From the NCBI GenBank assembly GCA_030524675.1, contig JAUNGE010000025.1, positions 1 through 49,605 on the forward strand: DNA of 49,605 nucleotides, given 5' to 3'. The DNA comes from a bacterium. Lineage in GTDB: Bacteria; Bacillota; Clostridia; Lachnospirales; Lachnospiraceae. Position 1 is the stretch's first letter; each line of letters begins with the position of its first letter. The notes beneath the pieces were generated by a model. That model saw only the letters and a program-made list of their open reading frames with translations. It was not told the origin of the DNA and did no database searches. Below are positions 1 through 8,416 of this stretch, in pieces. A program made the position numbers and the translations under genes.

Positions 1-74
1 TTTTTCATTATATTTTTAATGGTATCTTACTTTTACATCAACTTTAAAGTGCGAAGGGAAAGGAATGGATAATT

Positions 75-863
75 ATGGTACACAAATGGGACATTACAAT
101 TCCAGAACTGACAGGCGATGAAGTGAGAAGCGCCTATCTCTATCTGCCGGAATCTTATGAGTATGAACCAGACAGGTATTACCCTGTCCTCTACATGTTT
201 GATGGACACAATGTATTTTGGGACGAGGATGCCACCTATGGCAAAAGCTGGGGCATGGAAGATTACATGGACGGCACCGAGACGCAGCTTATCATTGCAG
301 CAGTAGAATGCAATCATAGCCCGAACCACGGCCGTCTGAAAGAATACGCTCCGTTTACCTTCAGAGATCCCAAGTTAGGATATATCACCGGAAAAGGAAA
401 AATCACAATGGATTGGCTTGTCAACACATTCAAGCGTGAAATTGATGAAAATTTCCGCACACTGCCAGGCAGAGAGACCACATTTATTGCGGGAAGCTCC
501 ATGGGCGGTCTGATGAGCCTGTATGCACTGTTTGAGTACAATGCGTACTTCTCCCGCGCAGCTGCGCTGTCCCCATCCATCTGGACATCCACCGGAAAAA
601 TTGCGAATATGATCCGAAATGCTGACCTTTCACCTGATACTGTGCTCTATATGGATTACGGTTCTCGAGAAATTCACTTCCATCCATCCATGATAAAGCA
701 GTTCTCCAAGGTGACAAGTCTGATTTTGGAGCGCGGCGTCTATCTGGAGAGCCGGATTGTCCCAGGCGGCAATCACTCGGAGGAAAGCTGGGAGAGGCAG
801 ATTCCTTTCTTTATGAACACACTGTTCTATGAGTATGAACCAGGCGAACAGGAACAGGAATAG
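75..863 (+). CDS. Alpha/beta-hydrolase esterase (esterase D / enterochelin-esterase-like)
   Basis: Predicted 262-residue cytoplasmic serine hydrolase of the putative-esterase family (IroE/Fes/esterase D type fold). The nucleophile elbow GSSMGG lies near residue 140 (Ser as nucleophile). A late GGNHSEESW segment near residue 235 supplies the likely catalytic His, and the early LYMFDGHNVFWDE segment is typical of this family. No signal peptide or membrane segment is visible. The ATG follows AAAGGA at a slightly long spacing. It is the first of three same-strand genes; the next starts 17 bases after its stop, so they are probably co-transcribed. The substrate cannot be read from sequence. Pairing with a second, distinct esterase and an ATP-grasp ligase suggests a small-molecule ester or peptide-like substrate rather than a lipid. 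Family call is firm, function is open. Confidence 0.85.
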   Translation: MVHKWDITIPELTGDEVRSAYLYLPESYEYEPDRYYPVLYMFDGHNVFWDEDATYGKSWGMEDYMDGTETQLIIAAVECNHSPNHGRLKEYAPFTFRDPKLGYITGKGKITMDWLVNTFKREIDENFRTLPGRETTFIAGSSMGGLMSLYALFEYNAYFSRAAALSPSIWTSTGKIANMIRNADLSPDTVLYMDYGSREIHFHPSMIKQFSKVTSLILERGVYLESRIVPGGNHSEESWERQIPFFMNTLFYEYEPGEQEQE

Positions 864-880
864 GAGGAAATACAAACACT

Positions 881-1645
881 ATGGAAACGCAATACTACAA
901 ACAATACAGTCCGGCATTAAACCGCGACATGGAGTGCAAAGTCTACGGCCACGCAGGACGTCCGGTTCTGTTCATTCCCTGCCAGGACGGCAGATTTTTC
1001 GATTTTGAAAACTACCACATGGCAGATGTGTGGTCGCCATGGATTGAATCCGGCCAGGTGATGGTCTTTGCCATTGACACTATCGATCAGGAGACATGGT
1101 CCAACAAATTCGGCGACCCGCGCTGGAGAATCAGCCGCTATGAACAGTGGATTGCCTACATCACAGACGAGATGGTGCCGTTTATGCGCGCGATGGTAAA
1201 TGAGCGCAACGGCTGGACAGGATATCCTGGCGTTCTGGTATTTGGAGCGAGTTTAGGTGCGACCCATGCCGCAAATCTCTTCTTCCGCCGTCCGGATTTA
1301 TTTGACCGCCTTCTCGCACTGAGCGGCATCTACACAGCCGAATATGGATTCGGCTCCTATATGGACGATCTGGTGTACAACAACTCCCCTGTGCATTATC
1401 TCGCCAATATGCCGCAGGACCACCCATATATCTCCCTGTACAATCAGAAAAAAGCAGTCATCTGCGTCGGACAGGGGCCATGGGAGATCCCTGACAGCAC
1501 CAGACAGTTGGCTGCGATTCTTGCATCCAAGGGCATCAATGCCTGGGTTGACTTCTGGGGTATGGACTGCGCACATGACTGGCCGTGGTGGTACAAACAG
1601 GTAACGTATTTCTTACCGTACCTTCTGGACCAGAATGAAGAATAA
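881..1645 (+). CDS. Second esterase-family alpha/beta hydrolase
   Basis: A 254-residue alpha/beta hydrolase unlike its upstream neighbour in sequence. It starts with a PALNRDMECKVYGHAGRPVLF segment typical of the COG4947-like esterase group. The nucleophile elbow is GASLGA near residue 125. An Asp is plausible in the DFWGMDCAHDWPWW segment near residue 225, and the His in that same segment is the likely catalytic His. There is no signal peptide. A strong AGGAGG lies upstream of the ATG, with wide spacing. It is separated by 188 bases of low-complexity repeat from the ATP-grasp gene that follows. Two non-identical esterases in tandem next to one ligase suggest a dedicated pathway, for example making or trimming an acylated or amide-linked product. 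The specific reaction is not known to me. Confidence 0.8.
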   Translation: METQYYKQYSPALNRDMECKVYGHAGRPVLFIPCQDGRFFDFENYHMADVWSPWIESGQVMVFAIDTIDQETWSNKFGDPRWRISRYEQWIAYITDEMVPFMRAMVNERNGWTGYPGVLVFGASLGATHAANLFFRRPDLFDRLLALSGIYTAEYGFGSYMDDLVYNNSPVHYLANMPQDHPYISLYNQKKAVICVGQGPWEIPDSTRQLAAILASKGINAWVDFWGMDCAHDWPWWYKQVTYFLPYLLDQNEE

Positions 1646-1833
1646 AACTGACAACAGGGCAAGTATCAGCAAATGCACAAATATTAGAAACCATACAAAT
1701 ACGAACAACCACACAAACATCAGCAATCCCACAAACAGAATCAACCACACAAGTATGATAAAGACAAGTATGATAAAGAATTGTACAATAAAGAATTGCA
1801 AGTATTTATACAAGGAAAAAGGTAGGTAAACGC
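1646..1833 (+). repeat. A-rich low-complexity tandem repeat between esterase and ATP-grasp genes
   Basis: This 188-base gap is strongly A/C-rich on the plus strand. It contains imperfect units of about 15 bases: ACAAGTATGATAAAG occurs twice in a row (1749-1763 and 1764-1778) and is followed by two diverged copies (AATTGTACAATAAAG, then AATTGCAAG...). The 5' half has repeated ACAAAC/CACACAAA motifs. A 64-codon Asn/Thr-rich frame runs through it without a ribosome site, so I treat it as non-coding. Its right end carries AGGTAGG, the ribosome site of the next gene. Confidence 0.7.
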
Positions 1834-3027
1834 ATGAAGAATTTTATTTTTATTTCCCCAAACTTCCCGACAAACTACTGGATGTTCTGCCGTGAATTGA
1901 AAAACAACGGCCTGAACGTGTTGGGAATCGGCGACCAGCCATATGATGAGCTGAATCCAGATTTAAAAAACAGTTTAAACGAGTACTACAAAGTCAGCAG
2001 CTTGGAAAATGAGGATGAGGTGTACCGCGCAGTGGCATTTCTGACCTACAAGCACGGCCGTATTGACTGGCTGGAGTCCAACAATGAGTACTGGCTGGAG
2101 AGAGATGCAAAACTCCGCACCGATTTCAACATTCAGAGCGGTTTTCAGATTTCTGATATTCCGCGCATCAAATACAAATCCAAGATGAAAGAATTCTACA
2201 CCAAAGCGGGAATTCCAGTTGCACGATATCATCTGGTTGACACTCTGGAGGGCTGTCTGGACTTTGTAAAGGAAGTCGGCTATCCTGTTGTCACAAAGCC
2301 GGATAATGGTGTTGGGGCTTCCCATACGTTTAAAATCGAGAATGATGAGCAGATGAAGCATTTCTTTGAGGAGAAATGGGAAAATATCCAGTATATCATG
2401 GAAGAGTTTATTGCTGCTGAGGTCAATTCCTACGATGCGATTATCGACTCCAACGGTGAACCGATGTTTGAGACCGGAAATGTGACTCCAATGTCCATTA
2501 TGGATATCGTAAACAATGCTGACAATTCCATCTATTACATCGTAAAAGACCTGCCGGAGGACACCCGCGCTGCCGGACGTGCTACCGTAAAGAGCTTTAA
2601 CGTAAAGAGCCGTTTCGTTCATTTTGAGTTTTTCCGCCTGACAGAAGACCAGCACATCGGCAAAAAAGGCCAGATTGTGGCTCTGGAAGTCAACATGCGG
2701 CCATGCGGCGGCTTCACACCGGATATGATCAACTTTGCTCACAGCACAAATGTGTACAAAATTTGGGCAGATATGATTGCATTTAACCGTTCCACAATGC
2801 CTGTGGGAAAACATGCTTTCTGTGCATTCGCAGGGCGCCGCGACGGCAAGAACTTTACTCTGGACCACGAGGCCATTATGGCAAAATACGGCGCAAACAT
2901 GAAGATGGTAGAGCGCATTCCGGATGTATTATCCGGCGCAATGGGCAATCAGATGTATGTAGGTACTTTTGACACCAAGGAAGAGTTGGATGCCTTCTAC
3001 AGCGATATCTTGCAGTGCAACAACTGA
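1834..3027 (+). CDS. ATP-grasp domain protein (carboxylate-amine ligase-like)
   Basis: A 397-residue ATP-grasp enzyme. An N-terminal Rossmann-like pre-ATP-grasp domain (about residues 1-110) is followed by the ATP-grasp fold. The nucleotide-binding strand and loop VTKPDNGVGASHTF lies near residue 155. The adenine-contacting acidic stretch IMEEFIAAEVNSYDA is near 190, and the Mg/ATP-binding motif ALEVNMRPCGGFTPD near 290. Such enzymes activate a carboxylate as acyl-phosphate and join it to an amine or thiol; the partner substrates here are unknown. Databases often label such proteins carbamoyl-phosphate synthase large-subunit-like, but the length and lack of duplication rule out CarB. It sits last in the esterase-esterase-ligase cassette and is followed by a bidirectional terminator. 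Confidence 0.85.
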   Translation: MKNFIFISPNFPTNYWMFCRELKNNGLNVLGIGDQPYDELNPDLKNSLNEYYKVSSLENEDEVYRAVAFLTYKHGRIDWLESNNEYWLERDAKLRTDFNIQSGFQISDIPRIKYKSKMKEFYTKAGIPVARYHLVDTLEGCLDFVKEVGYPVVTKPDNGVGASHTFKIENDEQMKHFFEEKWENIQYIMEEFIAAEVNSYDAIIDSNGEPMFETGNVTPMSIMDIVNNADNSIYYIVKDLPEDTRAAGRATVKSFNVKSRFVHFEFFRLTEDQHIGKKGQIVALEVNMRPCGGFTPDMINFAHSTNVYKIWADMIAFNRSTMPVGKHAFCAFAGRRDGKNFTLDHEAIMAKYGANMKMVERIPDVLSGAMGNQMYVGTFDTKEELDAFYSDILQCNN

Positions 3028-3050
3028 TGCCTGCTTATCTGATTCTATTG

Positions 3051-3090
3051 TGATATATTCTGATATATTTTAATATATTTTGATATATTG
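3051..3090. repeat. Four tandem 10-bp repeats (TGATATATTN)
   Basis: Four consecutive 10-base units TGATATATTC, TGATATATTT, TAATATATTT and TGATATATTG lie 24 bases after the ATP-grasp stop codon and before the terminator hairpin. There is one internal mismatch. It is probably a slippage-type tandem repeat; no protein reads through it. Confidence 0.9.
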
Positions 3091-3122
3091 CTTGCTGTTG
3101 TCTGATACATAAGAAATCATAA

Positions 3123-3180
3123 AAGGCGGCCCCAGAAACAGAAACGAAACATTTCGATATCCTGTTTTTGAGGCTGCCTT
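3123..3180. terminator. Bidirectional terminator between convergent genes
   Basis: A 19-base stem pairs 3123-3141 (AAGGCGGCCCCAGAAACAG) with 3162-3180, with one mismatch and G-T wobbles. A smaller CGAAA/TTTCG stem sits in the loop. T-rich sequence follows on both strands. It serves the ATP-grasp gene on plus and the GH28 fusion gene (stop at 3224) on minus. Confidence 0.85.
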
Positions 3181-3223
3181 CTGTATGAATTCCTCTATTT
3201 CTTATCGCTCTTTTTTCTTTCTT

Positions 3224-5611
3224 TTATCTCACATCGTACAGTTTTATCATATCTCTGGTATTCATGCTTCTTGGAGTCACATCCACATCTTCCAGCGTCA
3301 ATCTGTCTGCATGTCTCGCCCAGATTCCATAAGCATCCACATCTCCAACCGAATTGTTTTCCGGATAATCATACAGAAATTCCTCAATTACTTCCGGTAC
3401 TTCCACAATCTCCTTATTGTCTGTATACACAGCCTGAAAACGGCGAACTGTGATATCCTGAACCGGCTTTCTGACTTCTTTTCCATCCGGTTTTTCTGTG
3501 ACAAACCCAAACAGCAGACTTGGCACTTCCGCATCTATCGCGTGGATATCTTCCAGAAGCACACGCTGGATGCTTCCGCCCCAGTATGCACTCATCTCAT
3601 CCTCCGAGTACGGCACATGATTTCGGTTTCTCATATTCAGACACACAAAAATCGGGCAGGTCACTCGCTCCATCTGGATATTTCTCACGGTCACGTCTGA
3701 CACATGACCTCCGTCAGCCGACTCGATGGCAATGCCGGATGTCGTTCCTGGATAAATGTCCGGCATAAAGAAGCGGCAGTTCTCCACCAGCACCTTTGAG
3801 ATATCCCATCTTGTCTCCGTTCCGATTTTAAAGGAGTTCATCACCGTAATCACTTCACAGTCATGGACAAAAATATCTTCCATGTGTGTTTTAGTCTCCT
3901 CCGGATTTTTCAGCACAATGCCGTCATCTGCCGTTGAGACAAAACAGTGTGCAATCTCCACATGACTGCTTCCTGTGACATCAATACCGTCCGTGTTTGC
4001 CACATGCCGGTTATTGTCAATCACTGTGTCCTTCACCAGGACATTCTGGCAGGCAAACAGGTTCAGTGTCCAGGACATGGCGTCGCGCAGAATGATATTT
4101 TCAATCCGCACATTGCGGCAGCGGTTTAGATAAACCATATAAGATGGCCGTACGGTGGCTCCGACATGCTCGCCGTACTTGTCCTCTGAGAAGCGGATAC
4201 GCCGCCTGTAGGCATAGCGCAGTGTCGTCTCTGGCAGCAGGCGGTTGTCCGTTCCTCTGCGCGGCAGATGGCTGACTGGAAGTGGTTTCAGCCTTGGCTT
4301 TAACTTCGGCTCATAGACAAACCACTCGCCATTTCCGTAAATGACACCGCCGCCAGTAATCACAATATTTTCCGCATTCTCGGCCACCAAAAACGCCGTC
4401 CTCATCCTTCCGTTTTCTCTCGTCGCCTCCAGCACACCATCCGCCGCAATAAATAATGTAGTATTGCTGTGCAGATACACGGTTCCTGTCACATATCTTC
4501 CACCCTGCACCAAAACAATTCCGCCGCCTGCATCTGCACACGCATCCGCTGCCGCCTGAAAAGCCGCTGTGTTCACTCTGCCTGGAACCGACACAGCACC
4601 GAATTCGCGAATATCAAACACTGGTCCTTCCGGCAGTTTCTGTGCACTGTCAATGTACTTCTCAAACGGAAGCGCCTCATAATAGTCCCCCTTGTAGATA
4701 TTGCCAAGATTCGGATACGTCGGCTGTTCCTGCTCAAATGTCACATAGTGCTTTAAATCCTTCGTCACTGCCATCCCAATGCTGGCGCCGAACGGAAACG
4801 CTCCATTTTTTTCATTGTCTCCATGATAGAACAGCAAATAGGCTCCCACTTGCGGCACTTTAGTCAAATCCAGCAAAAATCCTGCTGTGATTCTGTCTTT
4901 TGCCCACGCCCAGCGGCTCTGCGACAGAAAATTGACGGGACCTTCCTCCTCAAAATGCACCAAATCCCTGGATTTGAGCAGACCGATTCCATTTTCCGGA
5001 GAATGTATCAGATAGTATGTATCGTCCTTCACAAACGCACACACGTTTTCTCCGCAGTCTGTATGTCCGGCATACACCCAGTGTTGCATATCGTACGAAT
5101 AAGAATAGGAAACACCATTCTGCTTGTAAAAGCACCAGATTTTGCGAGGGTCGTCCTTATCTCTCAGAAGATATGGGTCAATCATCCGCCCCATCTCCTC
5201 CTCCGGCACATCTCCCTTCACCCGAAGCAGCACCGGCTCTGCGAAATGCTCAAAATCTTCCGTCTCCATTGTGAAAATGCGGCTTCTCTCATTGCCGTAC
5301 AATTCCCCGTTTTCCCGACAGTATGTCTGCATACACAGATAATACTTTCCCTGAAATGCAAACAGATTTCCAGGGCTGGAATACTCTTTATCCTTCGCCC
5401 TCTCGGTCAGCCGGACCGGCTCACTCCAGTGAGCCAAGTCGGTACTTTTGCTCATGCCGATAGTAAAATATTGCTGGTCTTTCTCCTGCTCCACCATGGT
5501 AAAGTACAGATAAAACGTCCCTTCATGGTAGAAAGCTGCAGGATCCCGATATCCCCTCGTCTCCGTCTGTGCCAGCACAACCGGCCCCTGCACTGCTGAT
5601 AAATCTATCAT
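3224..5611 (-). CDS. Beta-propeller (GH43/GH32-like) + GH28 polygalacturonase-like fusion glycosidase
   Basis: A two-domain glycosidase of 795 residues. I chose the ATG at 5611 because GGGAGGGAAAAGG lies just upstream; the frame stays open 14 codons further. Residues about 1-320 resemble the five-bladed propeller of GH43/GH32 enzymes (GYRDPAAFYHEGTFYLYF, DLAHWSEPVRL, EYSSPGNLFAFQGKYYL). Residues about 335-790 are a right-handed parallel beta-helix of the GH28 type, opening with VFDIREFGAVSVPGRVNTAAF. It keeps the catalytic NTDGID and the following ADDG acids near residues 540-560. The usual His-containing GHG motif is replaced by SFKIGTET, so substrate or chemistry may differ from classic polygalacturonase. 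No signal peptide is seen, so it probably acts on imported oligosaccharides. It lies downstream of the sugar-importer genes. Confidence 0.8.
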   Translation of the reverse strand: MIDLSAVQGPVVLAQTETRGYRDPAAFYHEGTFYLYFTMVEQEKDQQYFTIGMSKSTDLAHWSEPVRLTERAKDKEYSSPGNLFAFQGKYYLCMQTYCRENGELYGNERSRIFTMETEDFEHFAEPVLLRVKGDVPEEEMGRMIDPYLLRDKDDPRKIWCFYKQNGVSYSYSYDMQHWVYAGHTDCGENVCAFVKDDTYYLIHSPENGIGLLKSRDLVHFEEEGPVNFLSQSRWAWAKDRITAGFLLDLTKVPQVGAYLLFYHGDNEKNGAFPFGASIGMAVTKDLKHYVTFEQEQPTYPNLGNIYKGDYYEALPFEKYIDSAQKLPEGPVFDIREFGAVSVPGRVNTAAFQAAADACADAGGGIVLVQGGRYVTGTVYLHSNTTLFIAADGVLEATRENGRMRTAFLVAENAENIVITGGGVIYGNGEWFVYEPKLKPRLKPLPVSHLPRRGTDNRLLPETTLRYAYRRRIRFSEDKYGEHVGATVRPSYMVYLNRCRNVRIENIILRDAMSWTLNLFACQNVLVKDTVIDNNRHVANTDGIDVTGSSHVEIAHCFVSTADDGIVLKNPEETKTHMEDIFVHDCEVITVMNSFKIGTETRWDISKVLVENCRFFMPDIYPGTTSGIAIESADGGHVSDVTVRNIQMERVTCPIFVCLNMRNRNHVPYSEDEMSAYWGGSIQRVLLEDIHAIDAEVPSLLFGFVTEKPDGKEVRKPVQDITVRRFQAVYTDNKEIVEVPEVIEEFLYDYPENNSVGDVDAYGIWARHADRLTLEDVDVTPRSMNTRDMIKLYDVR

Positions 5612-5668
5612 CCTTTTCCCTCCCATCTTGTCTAAAAACACATGAAAATACATGCTCTTTCAGAAAAA

Positions 5669-5718
5669 CTCATACCACATCTGCCGCTGGCTCTTCTCTT
5701 TGGCAGATATGGTATGAG
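5669..5718 (-). terminator. Rho-independent terminator after solute-binding-protein gene
   Basis: A 17-base stem pairs 5669-5685 with 5702-5718 (16 of 17 paired; right arm GGCAGATATGGTATGAG). On the minus strand it is followed at once by TTTTT. It lies between the solute-binding protein (stop at 5778) and the GH28 fusion, so the enzyme is expected to have its own promoter or to rely on read-through. Confidence 0.85.
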
Positions 5719-5777
5719 TATATCATATTTTTTCCATTCGTACATGTACAATGTCAGCTAAAGCAGTACTTGTTTGT

Positions 5778-7397
5778 TTACTTTCTGTACTCCTCATACT
5801 GTGCAGTAAATTCTTTGATTACATCGTCGCCGCCGCGTTTTTTCCAGTTCTCGTACTCTTTCCAGTATCCTGCTTCATCGAGCGAACCTAAAACGAATTT
5901 TACCGATGCGTCCATCATGATGGCATCCAGGTCGCTTCCCAAGTCATCATATGTATCGGACTGCAGACCGATGGAAGCATCTGCAACACAGTATCCCATC
6001 CTTGCCTCAATGGTATCATACAGAGCTTCCTGTACTTCATTGTCGCTGTCTCTTCTCACATATGGAGCTGTCATCAGAATCTGTCCGATATCGCCTAGGT
6101 CCACATCCAGTTGGTTCTTATTCGCGCCCTCATTAAAAATCATCTCACGTTTTCCGTCTTTTACTTCATAGTGAATACCCTCGATGCCATATGTTGTCAT
6201 ATCCTGCATCTCCTGCGTTGCCAGCTGGTTGTAGTAGGAAAGCACTCTTCTCAAATCTTCTTCTGTCTTAATCGCACCGTCGCCAAACTTCGTAAACATA
6301 ATCAGTCCATTATAGCCGGAAGTCGCATTGCAAAGCGGTTCCTCTCCCTCTTCGTGGATTGCCGGAAGTACGGCTACCTTTGCTGTCTTTACAACCTGTG
6401 GAAGATTCTGGTTTCTGCCGTTTACGTCGTCGATAACACCAAATACAATGCCATATGTTCCCTTGTCAAAATACTCATAACGCGCCTGTGCATTGATCTC
6501 TGCAAAGTCTTTGTTCAAATATCCGTCATCATACAGTTTCTTGATGTACTGCAAAGCTTCCATGTACTCTGGTGTGCCGAAATCTGGTACCATGGTTCCA
6601 TCTTCATATGCCCAACCGTTCGGTGCGCCAAAAGCGGTTGCCAGAGTCTGAAATCCGTTCCATCCGCGGTTTCCAGTCCCCTGATATGCAGTTACAATCC
6701 CCACTGTATCATTCTGCCCGTTTCCATCTGGGTCATTTTCTGTGAACGCTTTTGCCACCTCATACAGCTCCTCGAATGTCTCCGGCGCCTCCAGCCCCAG
6801 ATTGTCCAGCCAGTCCTGACGGATGATCGCACCGTTTCTTGGAAGGATGCGAAGTCTCGGAATACCATAGATTTTACCATGAATCTTGCTATTTTCCCAC
6901 ACCTGTTCACCCACAAACTGATACAAATCCGGATAATCCTCAATATAATCATCCAGTGCCCAGAATCCGTCGCTGTCCAGAGCCATCAACAGGTTGTTGT
7001 TCTGAAGCACCTTACTGTTTGCGGTAAATACCATCGGCAGACTCTTGGATGCAATAAAAGCAGTGATTTTGTCCACATAGCTCAATGTCGGAACAAAATT
7101 TACTTCCATCTTCACACCGGTCATCTCTTCCATCTTCTGATACCACACATTGCTGGTATCCGGCGCCTGGTCAGAGAACAACTCCTGCATCATGGTAATG
7201 GTAAATGTCTCGCCAGACGGTGTTTCTGCTCCTGGGGTTTGTGTTCCTGCTGCCTGTGTTCCAGCTGCTGCCTGCGCACTAGTCTCCTTTACAGATGCAT
7301 TTGTTGTACTGTTCGACGGATTGCCGCTTCCGGCGCACGCACTCAAAAGCATGCTTCCTGCCAATAACAGGGATACTACATTTCTCTTTCTCATCAT
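5778..7397 (-). CDS. Extracellular sugar-binding lipoprotein of an ABC importer (LplA-like)
   Basis: A 539-residue family-1 solute-binding protein. A lipoprotein signal peptide (MRKRNVVSLLLAGSMLLSAC, lipobox LSAC) is followed by a Ser/Thr/Ala-rich linker and then the binding domain (PMVFTANSKVL, FWALDDYIEDYPDLY, GKIYGIPRLR). NDPDGNGQNDT is a calcium-loop-like motif seen in this family. It should be anchored to the outer face of the membrane and deliver oligosaccharides to the permeases at 7538-9387. AGGAGAG precedes the ATG. It is clearly paralogous to the binding protein at 9854-11503. A stem-loop and a terminator bracket the gene, suggesting its level is set separately from the permeases, as is usual for binding proteins. 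Confidence 0.9.
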   Translation of the reverse strand: MMRKRNVVSLLLAGSMLLSACAGSGNPSNSTTNASVKETSAQAAAGTQAAGTQTPGAETPSGETFTITMMQELFSDQAPDTSNVWYQKMEEMTGVKMEVNFVPTLSYVDKITAFIASKSLPMVFTANSKVLQNNNLLMALDSDGFWALDDYIEDYPDLYQFVGEQVWENSKIHGKIYGIPRLRILPRNGAIIRQDWLDNLGLEAPETFEELYEVAKAFTENDPDGNGQNDTVGIVTAYQGTGNRGWNGFQTLATAFGAPNGWAYEDGTMVPDFGTPEYMEALQYIKKLYDDGYLNKDFAEINAQARYEYFDKGTYGIVFGVIDDVNGRNQNLPQVVKTAKVAVLPAIHEEGEEPLCNATSGYNGLIMFTKFGDGAIKTEEDLRRVLSYYNQLATQEMQDMTTYGIEGIHYEVKDGKREMIFNEGANKNQLDVDLGDIGQILMTAPYVRRDSDNEVQEALYDTIEARMGYCVADASIGLQSDTYDDLGSDLDAIMMDASVKFVLGSLDEAGYWKEYENWKKRGGDDVIKEFTAQYEEYRK

Positions 7398-7537
7398 TCT
7401 TTTCTCTCCTTTTTCTTATTTTTGCTCTCATTTTTTTCTTATTCTTTTTTCTTATTCCTTTTTATTCGTTTCTTATGCATTTCCCTCCCTCTATAAAAAC
7501 GGGCATTATGGGAAATGCGTGGATACCTATATTGGCC
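7398..7537 (-). promoter_or_regulatory. Intercistronic stem-loop and purine repeat ahead of the binding-protein gene
   Basis: The 140 bases between permease stop and binding-protein start hold a perfect 9-bp stem, 7477-7485 (GCATTTCCC) with 7510-7518 (GGGAAATGC). On the minus strand this is followed by a run of AATAAGAAAAA-type repeats leading into AGGAGAG. Such intercistronic hairpins commonly stabilise or separate transcript segments; the role here is inferred. Confidence 0.55.
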
Positions 7538-8416
7538 CTACCCCTTTACAGACCCTACCATCATTCCCTTTGTGAAAAATTTCTGCACAAACGGATAGAT
7601 ACATAGAATCGGAATCGTCGCAAATACAATAACAGCATAGCTGATATTCTGCGGCGGAATATACCCCAGGTCACTGACGGAACTGGTATCCGCAAAACCG
7701 CCCGAGGACAGCATAACGATATTTCTCAGCCATATCTGAATCGGATACTTTGTGGAATCGTTGATATACAGCACAGAATTAAAATAGTCATTCCAGTATC
7801 CCACTGCATAGAACAGAGAAAATGTCGCGAGTGTCGGTTTGATTAACGGAAGCACGATTCTGGTAAACGACTGAAAATAATTGCAGCCATCCATGACAGC
7901 CGCCTCCTCCAACTCCGACGGCAGTGCACTGATGCTGGTGCGAATCAGAATCATGTTGTAGGCGCTGACACAGCCAGGAAGCCACAGAGACCACCAGGTG
8001 TCATTCAGATGCAGTCCAGACACAACCAAGTAAGTAGGAATCATACCACCTGAAAACAGCATGGTGAATACCACCAGAGCATTTAACACTTTCTGTCCAA
8101 TCAGCTGTGGTTTTGACAGTACATAGGCTGTCATCACAGTCACTGCCATACTGAGCGCTGTTCCAACAAAAGTAATAATAAACGAGTTTCCCATCGCTTT
8201 AATCAGTGTATCGCTTGACAGCAGATACCGATAAGAGCTGAAATCAATATGAATTGGATAGATAAAAAACTTTCGGTTTAAAATATCTGCCAGGGGAGAT
8301 ACCGAAGCAGAAATAACAAACAGAAACGGAACGAGGCAGATTAAACTAACTCCCGCTAATAGAAGCACATTTATCACATCAAAAACGCGGCTTCCCAGAG
8401 ACTCTCTGACCTTCAA
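7538..8416 (-). CDS. ABC sugar permease (LplC/YtcP-like), probable TTG start
   Basis: The second permease of the importer, 292 residues from the TTG at 8416. It has six predicted membrane helices (VFDVINVLLLAGVSLICLVPF first) and the EAA-type coupling loop LEEAAVMDGCNYFQSF near residue 185, which contacts the ATPase. The TTG is preferred over the longer frame from 8479 because GGAGAGGAGGGAG lies directly upstream. It also overlaps the stop of the preceding permease as TTGA, a layout typical of translational coupling. It ends with GMMVGSVKG, the family's usual tail. It pairs with the permease at 8413-9387. No ATPase gene is in the locus. Confidence 0.88.
   Translation of the reverse strand: MKVRESLGSRVFDVINVLLLAGVSLICLVPFLFVISASVSPLADILNRKFFIYPIHIDFSSYRYLLSSDTLIKAMGNSFIITFVGTALSMAVTVMTAYVLSKPQLIGQKVLNALVVFTMLFSGGMIPTYLVVSGLHLNDTWWSLWLPGCVSAYNMILIRTSISALPSELEEAAVMDGCNYFQSFTRIVLPLIKPTLATFSLFYAVGYWNDYFNSVLYINDSTKYPIQIWLRNIVMLSSGGFADTSSVSDLGYIPPQNISYAVIVFATIPILCIYPFVQKFFTKGMMVGSVKG

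Noticed and set aside
1635-1829. 64-codon Asn/Thr-rich frame between esterase and ATP-grasp genes
   Set aside because: Composition follows the A/C-rich tandem repeat, it overlaps the esterase stop region and has no ribosome site.
1975-2868. 297-codon minus-strand frame opposite the ATP-grasp gene
   Set aside because: Exact antisense shadow of a gene with clear ATP-grasp motifs; no family features of its own.
6111-7367. 418-codon plus-strand frame opposite the binding-protein gene
   Set aside because: Shadow of a well-supported lipoprotein gene; Cys/His/Leu-rich composition typical of antisense frames.
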